Source: JAENVT01 sp031370825
GTDB lineage: Bacteria; Actinomycetota; Acidimicrobiia; Acidimicrobiales; Ilumatobacteraceae
Assembly (NCBI GenBank): GCA_031370825.1
Contig: JANMRB010000206.1
Location: forward strand, 1-13,352
DNA length: 13,352 nt
Reading direction: 5' to 3'
The notes beneath the pieces were generated by a model, which was not told the origin of the DNA, did not search any database, and saw nothing but the letters and a program-made list of their open reading frames with translations. Position numbers and translations under genes: made by a program. This document shows positions 1 through 7,034 of this stretch, piece by piece; positions within the stretch are counted from its first letter, which is position 1; each line of letters opens with the position of its first letter.

Positions 1-346
1 CCACGAAGATGCAGGTCAGCCGATACTCCGGGAGTTTGACCAGACCCGCCTCGTAGTCCTTGCGGTGATGGATGCCCGGCAGCTCGTCCGGGCTGCCGTA
101 CTGGCACCACCCGACGGCGACATCACCGTCGAAGACCAGTGCCGCGTGCGCTCGCCCCTGGTTGACAAGTCGCTCCTTCCGGGCACGGCCGTTCTCACCA
201 TCGGGCTCCCTGGCGGCGTCGCGAGGGTGGAACCACAGGCACCAACAGCCTGGCGCACCGAACGATGCGTTGCCCTGTCGCTCGATCAGCCGGGCGAAGT
301 CGTCCCACGTATCGGGCCCGAGCTGTTTGATTGTGTACTCGTTCAT
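1..346 (-). CDS. GNAT-family N-acetyltransferase, N-terminal part (3' end outside window)
   Basis: The reading frame opens at an ATG (344-346 on the complement) and stays open to the window edge, giving 115 residues without a stop. A Shine-Dalgarno-like GAGGTG lies about 5 nt upstream of the ATG, which supports this start. The protein begins MNEYTIKQLGPDTWDDFARL. It has a Cys/Trp-rich segment GCWCLWFHP at residues 33-41 and then a strand pair HAALVFDGDVAVGWCQYG (67-84), the usual central sheet of GNAT enzymes, where a small molecule or protein amine is acetylated from acetyl-CoA. The acetyl-CoA binding loop (RxxGxG/A) would lie beyond the window, so the assignment rests on the N-terminal half only. 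It is divergent from the ugp-type operon. The substrate is unknown. The family call is an inference from fold-level pattern and is fairly confident; the function is open. Confidence 0.72.
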   Translation of the reverse strand, partial: MNEYTIKQLGPDTWDDFARLIERQGNASFGAPGCWCLWFHPRDAAREPDGENGRARKERLVNQGRAHAALVFDGDVAVGWCQYGSPDELPGIHHRKDYEAGLVKLPEYRLTCIFV

Positions 347-366
347 GTCGGCACCTCAGACCCAGA

Positions 367-387
367 TCCGGACGCAATCCGTCCGGA
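367..387. promoter_or_regulatory. Inverted repeat in divergent intergenic region (candidate operator)
   Basis: TCCGGACG (367-374) and CGTCCGGA (380-387) are perfect inverted copies separated by 5 nt (CAATC). The repeat lies about 20 bp upstream of the GNAT start and 50 bp upstream of the ugpC start. The size and spacing fit a dimeric regulator site, but a short hairpin in the GNAT leader is an alternative. No regulator gene is present in the window, so the binding protein is unknown. Confidence 0.4.
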
Positions 388-405
388 GTGAACGGAAAGG
401 AATGT

Positions 406-429
406 CGCATTATGCGCATGGCCTACTGT
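406..429 (+). promoter_or_regulatory. Candidate ugpC promoter with overlapping palindrome (leaderless)
   Basis: TACTGT (424-429) matches the TAnnnT form of an actinobacterial -10 box and ends 7 nt before the GTG start at 437. No Shine-Dalgarno is visible, so the transcript could start at or next to the start codon. Just upstream is a perfect 11-bp palindrome, CGCATTATGCG (406-416), overlapping a second one, ATGCGCAT (412-419). Read on the minus strand, the palindrome contains CATAAT, a plausible -10 for the divergent GNAT gene. I see no convincing -35. A repressor bound here would be able to affect both directions. This is inferred from sequence only. Confidence 0.38.
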
Positions 430-436
430 TCGGGAC

Positions 437-1450
437 GTGGCCCAGGTCCGACTCGAGCACATCACGAAATCGTTCGGCGAGGGCACAGCGGCGATCAAAG
501 CCGTCGACGACGTCTCCCTCGACGTCGAGGACCACGACTTCATGATCCTTCTCGGACCATCGGGGTGCGGGAAGAGCACCCTGCTGCGGATGATCGCGGG
601 TTTGGAGACGCCGACAAGTGGCGACATCTTCATCGGCAACACCAGGGTCAACGACGTCGAGCCGAAGCATCGCGACGTCGCGATGGTCTTTCAGAGCTAT
701 GCGCTCTACCCGCACAAGACTGCGCAGGCCAACATCGAGTTCCCCTTGAAGGTCCGCGGCGCGTCCAAGGTCGATCGTGCGGCCAAGGCCAAGACGGCAG
801 CCGAGGCGTTGGGCCTCACCGAGTACCTCGACCGCAAGCCCGGCCAGCTCAGCGGCGGGCAGCGGCAACGGGTTGCACTTGCCCGGGCGATCGTGCGACA
901 GCCCTCGGTCTTCTGCATGGACGAGCCGTTGTCGAACCTCGATGCGAAGCTGCGCAGCGAAACGCGTGCCGAGCTCGTGGATCTCCACCGGCGGCTCGAT
1001 GCGACGATCATCTATGTCACCCACGATCAGGTCGAGGCGATGACCATGGGTACGCGTGTTGCGGTGATGAGCGGTGGGCAGTTGCAACAGATCGGTACCC
1101 CGCAAGAGGTCTACGCAAAGCCGGAGACAGTTTTCGTGGCCAGGTTCATCGGCACACCACCGATGAACGTGATGCCGGCCGGGTTGTTCGAGCGCGGCGA
1201 CACGTTGGTCGGCGTTCGTCCCGAACACCTGCGGGTCGTGTCGAACGGTGGCCTGCCCGCGACCGTGCGAATGGTCGAGCAGCTCGGTCATGAAACCCTG
1301 TTGATATGCGACGCGGCAGGCACCCGGGTCGTCGTTCGTCAGGATGCTGAGACACCGGCCCCGCCGATCGGCGCTGAGATCAATCTCGACGCCGCCGAGG
1401 CTCACCGTCACCGGTTCGACGCAACGACTCAGAACCGGATCCCCACGTGA
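437..1450 (+). CDS. ugpC: ABC transporter ATP-binding subunit, UgpC/MalK type
   Basis: This 337-residue ATPase powers the importer encoded by the next three genes at the inner face of the membrane. Visible motifs are Walker A GPSGCGKST (40-48), ABC signature LSGGQ (138-142), Walker B ending FCMDE (159-163), D-loop SNLD (166-169), and switch His196 in VTHD. After FIGTPPMN comes a shortened C-terminal regulatory (TOBE-type) region with the typical VGVRPEH segment. The protein is about 30 residues shorter than E. coli MalK, all in this C-terminal part. An in-frame stop at 389-391 and the lack of any ATG leave GTG 437 as the only good start, 7 nt after a TAnnnT box. The last four bases are shared with the next gene. 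In other genomes a single such ATPase may serve several sugar importers, so the operon position is the evidence for pairing with UgpA, UgpE and UgpB. Confidence 0.92.
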   Translation: MAQVRLEHITKSFGEGTAAIKAVDDVSLDVEDHDFMILLGPSGCGKSTLLRMIAGLETPTSGDIFIGNTRVNDVEPKHRDVAMVFQSYALYPHKTAQANIEFPLKVRGASKVDRAAKAKTAAEALGLTEYLDRKPGQLSGGQRQRVALARAIVRQPSVFCMDEPLSNLDAKLRSETRAELVDLHRRLDATIIYVTHDQVEAMTMGTRVAVMSGGQLQQIGTPQEVYAKPETVFVARFIGTPPMNVMPAGLFERGDTLVGVRPEHLRVVSNGGLPATVRMVEQLGHETLLICDAAGTRVVVRQDAETPAPPIGAEINLDAAEAHRHRFDATTQNRIPT

Positions 1451-2343
1451 AGAGGAAGTGGCGCGACCTTCCCGTCGCAGTCGGAATGTTGGCACCCTCA
1501 GCACTGATCCTCGGTGTCTTCGTCGTATACCCGCTGGTTCGAGCGATCCAGCTCGGCCACCTCCGTTGCGACGCGACGGGCAAGAGGTGTCGCGACGGTG
1601 GATGGGGTCAGTACATCGACGTCTTCCGCAGCAACGAGTTCCAGCACGCGCTCGCCAACACGACGCGCTTGGCTCTGATGACGGTGCCCATCGGCCTTGC
1701 GCTGGGTATCGGCCTCGCGGTGCTGGCCGACAAGCAGATCCGAGGCGTCGGGTTCTTCCGCACGGTCTTCTCGTCCACCGTCGCCACGAGTGTCGCCGTC
1801 GCCAGCCTCGTCTGGTTTGTGCTCCTGCAGCCCGAAGTCGGAGTGTTGCCGGACCTGTTCCACAGCATCATCCCATCGTTGAAGCAGCCCGGCTTGCTGC
1901 GCGACCCCGGCACGGCACTGCCCGCCGTCGCACTCAGCAGCATCTGGGCCAGCCTCGGCTTCACCTTCATCGTCATCACCGCCGCGTTGCAGGGGATTCC
2001 GCGTGAGCTCTACGAGAGCGCCTTCGTCGACGGCGCCGGCGGTTGGATGCGGTTCACCAACGTGACGTTGCCGATGCTCGGCCCGACGATCTTGTTCACC
2101 TCCGTCGTTCTGACGACGCGGGCCTTCCAGTCCTACGGGGAGATTGCCCTGCTGACCGGTGGCGGGCCGGACCCGCAGCGACCGACACAGACGGTGCCCT
2201 ACTTGATCTACGGCCAGAACTCGTTGGTCAAGAACGACATCGGGTTGAAATCGAGCGCCGCCGTCCTGTTGTTCTTCGTACTGCTCATCCTGGCGTTCGT
2301 GCAGTTCCGCGGGCTCGACAAGCGGGTGCACTATGCCAGCTGA
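1447..2343 (+). CDS. ugpA: ABC transporter permease, UgpA/MalF family
   Basis: A 298-residue integral membrane protein with six predicted helices, near residues 9-33, 72-95, 104-128, 157-181, 203-224 and 268-287. The cytoplasmic EAA loop that docks on the ATPase is clear: ELYESAFVDGAG (188-199) followed by WMRFTNVTLPM. The GTG start at 1447 overlaps the ugpC stop as GTGA, the usual sign of translational coupling, and the reading frame then overlaps the next permease by 11 bp. The first external loop holds a Cys pair, C41 and C48 (CDATGKRC), which could form a disulfide outside the cell. The protein lacks the long MalF-type periplasmic domain, so it belongs with UgpA-like permeases. It forms the translocation channel with UgpE. 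Substrate is inferred from the UgpB-like partner, not from this sequence. Confidence 0.88.
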   Translation: MKRKWRDLPVAVGMLAPSALILGVFVVYPLVRAIQLGHLRCDATGKRCRDGGWGQYIDVFRSNEFQHALANTTRLALMTVPIGLALGIGLAVLADKQIRGVGFFRTVFSSTVATSVAVASLVWFVLLQPEVGVLPDLFHSIIPSLKQPGLLRDPGTALPAVALSSIWASLGFTFIVITAALQGIPRELYESAFVDGAGGWMRFTNVTLPMLGPTILFTSVVLTTRAFQSYGEIALLTGGGPDPQRPTQTVPYLIYGQNSLVKNDIGLKSSAAVLLFFVLLILAFVQFRGLDKRVHYAS

Positions 2344-3181
2344 CACCGGCGCTACAGAGGTGCTGCACGGCGCTCGCAAAGTCGGCCGTTACGCGCTGTT
2401 GGTGTTCGTCGCGTTCTTGGTGCTGTTCCCCATCTACGCCACGTTGATGCAGGCACTGAAGAGTGGTCCCGATGCGATCGATCATCCCAAATCACTGCTG
2501 CCGATCAACTTCACACTCGACACACTCCGCGCCGCGTGGAGGATCGGGGATCTCGGCCGGCTACTTCTCAACAGCATGTTTGTTGCCGTGGTCGTGACGA
2601 TCGGTGTGATCGTCACCAGCGTGCTTGCTGGGTACGCCTTCGCGTTCCTCACGTTCCCCGGCAAGGGCCCGACGTTCGTCTTCTTCCTGGCAACGCTGCT
2701 CGTCCCCGCCGAACTGACCATTGTCGTCAACCAGCGCACGATCGACTCGCTGGGTTGGATCAACAGCTACCAGGGACTGATCGTGCCGTTGCTGGCCACG
2801 ACCTTCGGCACGTTCCTTGTGCGTCAGGTGTTTCTCACCGTGCCGAAGGAACTTCGCGAGGCCGCAGCGCTCGATGGTGTTGGTCACTTCCGCTTCCTGT
2901 GGGAGGTGGCGATGCCGTTGTGCCGGCCGACGCTCGGCGCACTCGCGCTTTTCACGTTCCTCGGAACGTGGAACCAGTACCTGTGGCCTTCGACGATCAT
3001 CACCGACGACGCCCATCGCACGATCCAGATCGGGCTGGAACGCTTGAAGACCGGCGACATCGACAAACTCAACTTGGTGACAGCCGGAGCCGTGATCGCC
3101 GCCCTGCCGATCTTCGTCATGTTGATCGCGTTCCAACGTCAATTGGTGCGCGGGCTCACGGCCGGCGCGGTCAAGGGATGA
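2333..3181 (+). CDS. ugpE: ABC transporter permease, UgpE/MalG family
   Basis: A 282-residue membrane protein, the second half of the importer channel. Helices are expected near 18-40, 78-105, 113-133, 146-168, 199-215 and 248-267. The EAA loop reads ELREAAALDGVG (173-184) followed by HFRFLWEVAMPL, and the MalG-family segment GTWNQYLWPS follows at 211-220. ATG 2333 lies inside the end of ugpA (11-bp overlap) and is preceded by GCGGGTG as a weak ribosome site. The stop overlaps the start of the binding-protein gene (ATGA at 3178-3181). Length and topology are normal for the family. The gene has no value alone and must work with UgpA, UgpC and the lipoprotein UgpB. Confidence 0.88.
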   Translation: MPADTGATEVLHGARKVGRYALLVFVAFLVLFPIYATLMQALKSGPDAIDHPKSLLPINFTLDTLRAAWRIGDLGRLLLNSMFVAVVVTIGVIVTSVLAGYAFAFLTFPGKGPTFVFFLATLLVPAELTIVVNQRTIDSLGWINSYQGLIVPLLATTFGTFLVRQVFLTVPKELREAAALDGVGHFRFLWEVAMPLCRPTLGALALFTFLGTWNQYLWPSTIITDDAHRTIQIGLERLKTGDIDKLNLVTAGAVIAALPIFVMLIAFQRQLVRGLTAGAVKG

Positions 3182-4704
3182 AACATCTGGCGCTTCTTTC
3201 GGCGGCTGCACTCGTTGCGGTGTCGTGCGGCTCGGGGCGCTCGATCATAACGGCGGGGCGCGAGCCTGTCGTTGTCACACAACCAGCCCCTGTCACCCTC
3301 GCGCCAGGCGAGACACTGCCGGTCGGCGAGACCCTGCCACCGGTCGACACGACGATTGCGCCGACCACGACCGCGGCCCTCCTCGACACCTTGCCGGATT
3401 GCCCGACGGCCGCCCTTGCCGCAGCGAGCGGACCGGTCGAGCTCACCTTCTGGCATGGGATGGCCGGCCCGCTGGCAGACGAGTTGCAGAAGCTCGCCGA
3501 CGGCTACAACGCCAGCCAGCCAAAGGTTCATGTGACATTGATCCAAGGGAGCTACGAGCAGACGATCGACAAGTACCTTCAGGCCGGCCAGGGCAGCCGT
3601 CCCGATCTCGTGCAGATGCCCGAGTACATGGTGCAGACGATGGTGGACTCGCGATCAGCAGTCCCCATCGAGGCATGCATCAAGTCGAGCGGCTACGACA
3701 CCAGCCAGTTCCTGCCGACGGGACTCGGGGCGTACGCGACGCAAGGTGTGCAGTGGTCGATCCCGTTCAACATCTCCAATCCAGTGCTCTTCTACAACAA
3801 GAAGGTGTTCGTCGCCGCGGGACTCGACCCCAACAAGCCTCCGGTTTCGCTGGACGATATGCGTGCCGACAGCGATGCCATCGTCAAGTCCGGCGCAGCG
3901 ACCTACGGCCTGGCGCTCGACTCCGGGTTCGATTCCGGTGGCGGTTGGTACATCGAGCAGTGGTTCGCCAAGGCCGGCGAGTTCTACGCCGACAACCAGA
4001 ACGGCCGTTCGGCGCGAGCCACCAAGGTCCTCTACGACAACGAGACGGGTGTTTCCCTGCTCACGCTGATGCAGTCGATGATCAACGATGGTTTGGCGGT
4101 CAACGTCGGCGACAACTCGACCAGCGGATTCGACAACCTGCTGAAGCTCGCTGACAAGGATGCGCCGGCGGCGATGACCATCGCCACGTCAGCGTCGATT
4201 GGGCCCGTGCTGGCAGTGTTGAACGGCGGCCAGTTCCCGCAGATCGGCAACCATGATGTCGGCGTGGCCGCGATGCCGGGACCCGATGGAAAGCCTGGCG
4301 CACTGGTCGGCGGCGCGTCGCTGTGGGTTGTCGATTCCGGCGACGACGCGCGCACCGCCGCGGCCTGGGACTTCATCTCCTATCTGACGGGGGCTCAACA
4401 GCAGAGCGAGTGGTCGTCGGCAACCGGCTACCTCCCCGTGCGAACCGACTCCTTGACGTTGGATCCGCTGAAGACCACGTGGGCGACCGACCCTCGGTTC
4501 AAGGTGCCGTATGACCAACTGCTCTCGTCGCCGGATGTGCCGACGTCGGTCGGCCCGATCGTGGGCCCGCTGCGTGAGGTCCGCACCGTCACCGCGCAAG
4601 GCGTTGCCTCGATCTTCGGGGGTGCAGATGTGGCCACGACGTTGGCCTCGGCTGCAGCGCAAGCCGACGCGCTGATCGCCGACTACAACTCTCGCAATGG
4701 TTAG
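3178..4704 (+). CDS. ugpB: Extracellular solute-binding lipoprotein, UgpB-like
   Basis: A 508-residue binding protein. It begins with a lipoprotein signal MKHLALLSAAALVAVSC, with Cys17 as the expected lipidated residue; Ala rather than Leu at -3 makes the lipobox slightly atypical. A Thr/Pro-rich linker (about 25-75) then spaces the domain from the membrane. The mature part follows E. coli UgpB closely from memory: FWHGMAGPL (91-99), GSYEQT (124-129), Glu149 in QMPEY, PFNISNPVLFYNKK (196-209), TIATSAS (334-340), GGASLW (378-383), GYLPV, and Arg469 near the end, which lines up with the ligand-contacting Arg I recall as R397. This supports glycerol-3-phosphate or a glycerophosphodiester such as glycerophosphocholine as ligand; another sugar phosphate or sugar cannot be excluded. 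The ATG overlaps the ugpE stop. The stop TAG overlaps the stop of the convergent gene. Confidence 0.85.
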   Translation: MKHLALLSAAALVAVSCGSGRSIITAGREPVVVTQPAPVTLAPGETLPVGETLPPVDTTIAPTTTAALLDTLPDCPTAALAAASGPVELTFWHGMAGPLADELQKLADGYNASQPKVHVTLIQGSYEQTIDKYLQAGQGSRPDLVQMPEYMVQTMVDSRSAVPIEACIKSSGYDTSQFLPTGLGAYATQGVQWSIPFNISNPVLFYNKKVFVAAGLDPNKPPVSLDDMRADSDAIVKSGAATYGLALDSGFDSGGGWYIEQWFAKAGEFYADNQNGRSARATKVLYDNETGVSLLTLMQSMINDGLAVNVGDNSTSGFDNLLKLADKDAPAAMTIATSASIGPVLAVLNGGQFPQIGNHDVGVAAMPGPDGKPGALVGGASLWVVDSGDDARTAAAWDFISYLTGAQQQSEWSSATGYLPVRTDSLTLDPLKTTWATDPRFKVPYDQLLSSPDVPTSVGPIVGPLREVRTVTAQGVASIFGGADVATTLASAAAQADALIADYNSRNG

Positions 4705-7013
4705 GCGATGTACCAGCCGGAGACATCGATGATCAGGTGGCCGCCGGACTGCACGTAGACGCTGAGTGCGTTCAACCCGAGCGGTACGACTACCGCGTTG
4801 GGGACCGTTTGCCCGCTGCGAACCGTGTTGAGGTTCGAGACCAACGGTCGCTCCGTGAAGGCAGGCCATGCCGTCACGAAGCCCGCCCCGCCGGACTGGG
4901 TCACCGTGATGTCGGCGGCGATCGCCATCGCCGCGTCGGGTGGCACCACCGTTGTCGCACCGATCAGGCGCATCAATGAACTGCCCGGAGCAGTGGGCGC
5001 TGTCGGATCGTTACGGGTGTCGAGCATCCGAACCGGATTGGTGGGTACGAACAGTCCGGCATCGTCAGCGGGGTTGGTCGCGTCGGTGAACCAACCGGCG
5101 ACATCGGCGATCAGGTCGGCGCCGCCGAGGGTGAACAGCGAGACCATGCCATCTCTGCCGACCGGCACGATTACGAGGTTTGCCCGTGTGTCGCCGGCGA
5201 CCAGGTTCAGGTTCGAGACCAAGGGCCGTTCGCCGCCGGCAGGCCAGACGGTGACGTAACCATCAGCTGATGCCTGATCGCCCGTGACGTTGAGCACGAC
5301 TGCCGACACGCCGGCCGGGGGAACAGGGCCGCGGCCGAGCACCTGCAGATCGATCTGCCCGCCTGCCGCCAACTTTGCCGTTGGTGCACCGAGGCCTTCG
5401 CGCGTGTCCAGGACCCGCTGAGGTGTTGCAGCATGCAGCCGACCGTCCGTGGACGACGAGGCCGGCGTGTAGTAGCCGGCGATGTCGGCGACGAGTTGGG
5501 TGCCGCCCGACGTGAACACCGTGACCATGCCGTTGGCGCCGACCTTCACCGTGACCAGGTTGGCCGCGGTTTGACCAGTTTCGAGGTTGAGGTTCGAGAC
5601 AGTCGGCCGCCGCGCTTCGGATGGGTACACCGTGACGAAGCCGGCATGCATCGCCTCGGTGGCAGTGACGTTGAGCACCACCGCGGAAACACCGACGGCC
5701 GGTACCCCGGCCACGCCGGCGATCTGGACGTCGACTTGCTCACCGACGCCCACGGCTCCGGGCGATGCTCCTAAGCCAATTCGCGTGTCGAGGATTCGCT
5801 GCGGTCTCAACGCGACGAACTTGGCACTGGCGACCACGGGTGGGCGGGGAGCGCGCCCGATCGATCCGTGGAGCAGGCCCAACGCAAGTGCGGACGGATC
5901 GCCATCCGGCGAACCCCAGGTGATGATGTCGCCCGTATCGAGCAGCGAGAATCCGGCGATGGTCGCGCCGGCCACGGTCGCCGTTCCATTGGCTCCGAAC
6001 GTGGAGTCGACATTGCCCGCTCGGTCGTATGCGGTGAGCTGATTTGGCCCGGTCCGTGTGTACAACCCGCCCGTTCCATTCGCAGCGAGATCTGGCGCAT
6101 CGAACGGCGCCTGAGCCGTTCCCAGCAGCGTCCCGTCCGCAGAGATCTCGAGGACCGGATCGCCGAAGTCGCCGGTCATCCGGATGGTGTCGTCGGCGAA
6201 GTGCATGACTCGGCACACCGCCTGCGGGAACGAGTCCAGTCCTGCGGTACCGAAGGTTGGGTCGTATCGACCGTCGTCCCGCAATGCGATGAGGCCGCAC
6301 GAGACCTGGCCGGGATCTGCCGTCGAATAGGCGAAGGCGACAACGAGGCGTCCGTCGGACAGCAGGGTCCCGTTGGGAGGAGAGAAGGCAACGGCCGTGG
6401 CACCCAGATGGGAGCCTGTCGGTAGCAGCCCGCCGACGTCCGAGTCGTAGGTCGAGTCGATCGATCCATCGGGCCTCACCAGGACCGCGACTCGATTGCC
6501 TTGCGTGCTGCTGCCAAGGGCGTACATCGCTCCATCGGGTCGCCGCAGCACTTGCCCGGCAAGCAGCGGAGCGGGTATCGCCGTCATCGAACCGTCCGCC
6601 TCGAGCACTCCCAAGTCACCTGCCGCCGAGACGGTTGCAATCACTGCCCGCCCGTCCTGCAATGGGGCGATGTCGCGCACCACACCGGAGGGAAACGTCA
6701 CACCGCCGTTTCCGAACGTCGGATTCGGTTGTCCCGTCGATGAATATCGGGCGAGGAACTGTTGCGCCGTCTGCTGACCAACGGCTTGCAGGAACCCGCT
6801 GACCAGGAAACCGCCGTCGGTCATCTGCACCACTTTCTGCGGCTTGACCTGTTTGCCCGAGCTGAAGCTTGCATCGAGCAACACCCCGTTGACACCGAAC
6901 CCGTTGACTGGTTGACCGTCAGCGGAAGCAGTCATCGGCCAGGAACAAACGGTCGTCAAGGCGGCTGCGACAACCAGCCGAGCCGTCTGTTTCACCGCCC
7001 GCACACTAGGCAT
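4701..7013 (-). CDS. Secreted delta-60-repeat protein with three C-terminal tandem repeats
   Basis: The 770-residue product starts at the ATG read on the complement at 7011-7013. This start is chosen because a signal peptide follows at once: basic MPSVRAVKQTAR, a hydrophobic core, and ASA-DG as the likely cleavage site after residue 31. The open frame runs about 240 codons further upstream, but that part lies opposite the cyclophilin gene. Residues 34-390 carry delta-60-type units, seen as NPTFGNGG (97-104), DSTYDSDVGG (186-195), DPTFGTAGL (251-259) and DSTFGANG (336-343), alternating with DGxxxVAG-like strands; a beta-propeller fold is likely. Residues 398-770 are three tandem repeats, each with an LDTR motif, a strand like VSAVVLNVT, GFVTVWP, a SNLN motif, and an ending like VAGWF. 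No catalytic motif, LPXTG or transmembrane anchor is seen, so it is probably released or held non-covalently at the surface. Function unknown; adhesion or polymer binding is only a guess. Confidence 0.82.
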   Translation of the reverse strand: MPSVRAVKQTARLVVAAALTTVCSWPMTASADGQPVNGFGVNGVLLDASFSSGKQVKPQKVVQMTDGGFLVSGFLQAVGQQTAQQFLARYSSTGQPNPTFGNGGVTFPSGVVRDIAPLQDGRAVIATVSAAGDLGVLEADGSMTAIPAPLLAGQVLRRPDGAMYALGSSTQGNRVAVLVRPDGSIDSTYDSDVGGLLPTGSHLGATAVAFSPPNGTLLSDGRLVVAFAYSTADPGQVSCGLIALRDDGRYDPTFGTAGLDSFPQAVCRVMHFADDTIRMTGDFGDPVLEISADGTLLGTAQAPFDAPDLAANGTGGLYTRTGPNQLTAYDRAGNVDSTFGANGTATVAGATIAGFSLLDTGDIITWGSPDGDPSALALGLLHGSIGRAPRPPVVASAKFVALRPQRILDTRIGLGASPGAVGVGEQVDVQIAGVAGVPAVGVSAVVLNVTATEAMHAGFVTVYPSEARRPTVSNLNLETGQTAANLVTVKVGANGMVTVFTSGGTQLVADIAGYYTPASSSTDGRLHAATPQRVLDTREGLGAPTAKLAAGGQIDLQVLGRGPVPPAGVSAVVLNVTGDQASADGYVTVWPAGGERPLVSNLNLVAGDTRANLVIVPVGRDGMVSLFTLGGADLIADVAGWFTDATNPADDAGLFVPTNPVRMLDTRNDPTAPTAPGSSLMRLIGATTVVPPDAAMAIAADITVTQSGGAGFVTAWPAFTERPLVSNLNTVRSGQTVPNAVVVPLGLNALSVYVQSGGHLIIDVSGWYIA
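4704..5822 (-). repeat. Three tandem repeats of about 115-125 codons inside the secreted protein gene
   Basis: The units start at residues 398 (nt 5822), 526 (nt 5438) and 654 (nt 5054) and the last one ends the protein. Each holds, in order, PQR(I/V)LDTR or a variant, SAVVLNVT or a variant, GxVTVxP, RPxVSNLN, a hydrophobic strand (V/P)xGxxGxVxxF, and (A/S)GW(Y/F). DNA around the SNLN motif is also conserved: the 15-mer GTTGAGGTTCGAGAC (plus strand) occurs at 4827-4841 and 5586-5600, and with one change at 5205-5219. The third unit is the most diverged at its start. I do not recognise a named domain. Confidence 0.8.
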
Positions 7014-7034
7014 GCCCGGGTAGCGTGTCGGTCC
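7014..7034. promoter_or_regulatory. 21-bp divergent spacer with candidate leaderless cyclophilin promoter
   Basis: Only 21 bp separate the two divergent start codons, so core promoter elements must lie partly in the opposing coding region. On the plus strand TAGCGT (7021-7026) fits a TAnnnT -10 box 8 nt before the ATG at 7035, and no Shine-Dalgarno is present, which suggests a leaderless cyclophilin mRNA. The spacer and its edge hold two overlapping palindromes, GGCATGCC (7009-7016) and CCCGGG (7015-7020); they are short and may be chance. I could not place a good -10 for the minus-strand gene. Confidence 0.4.

Noticed and set aside
72..545. Plus-strand frame spanning the GNAT-ugpC intergenic region as a small gene
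   Set aside because: It overlaps the GNAT gene in antisense and ugpC in another frame, with a Ser/Arg-rich translation typical of a frame shadow.
410..1504. Long open frame on the minus strand opposite ugpC
   Set aside because: High-GC antisense shadow. The plus strand has every ABC ATPase motif in order.
1498..2379. Long open frame on the minus strand opposite ugpA
   Set aside because: Composition is rich in Arg, Glu, Asp and Gln without a recognisable fold, as expected for the reverse of a membrane gene.
2536..3177. Upstream extension of the ugpB frame inside ugpE
   Set aside because: The extension is a frame shadow of the permease. The lipoprotein signal starts at 3178 and overlaps the ugpE stop in the normal ATGA manner.
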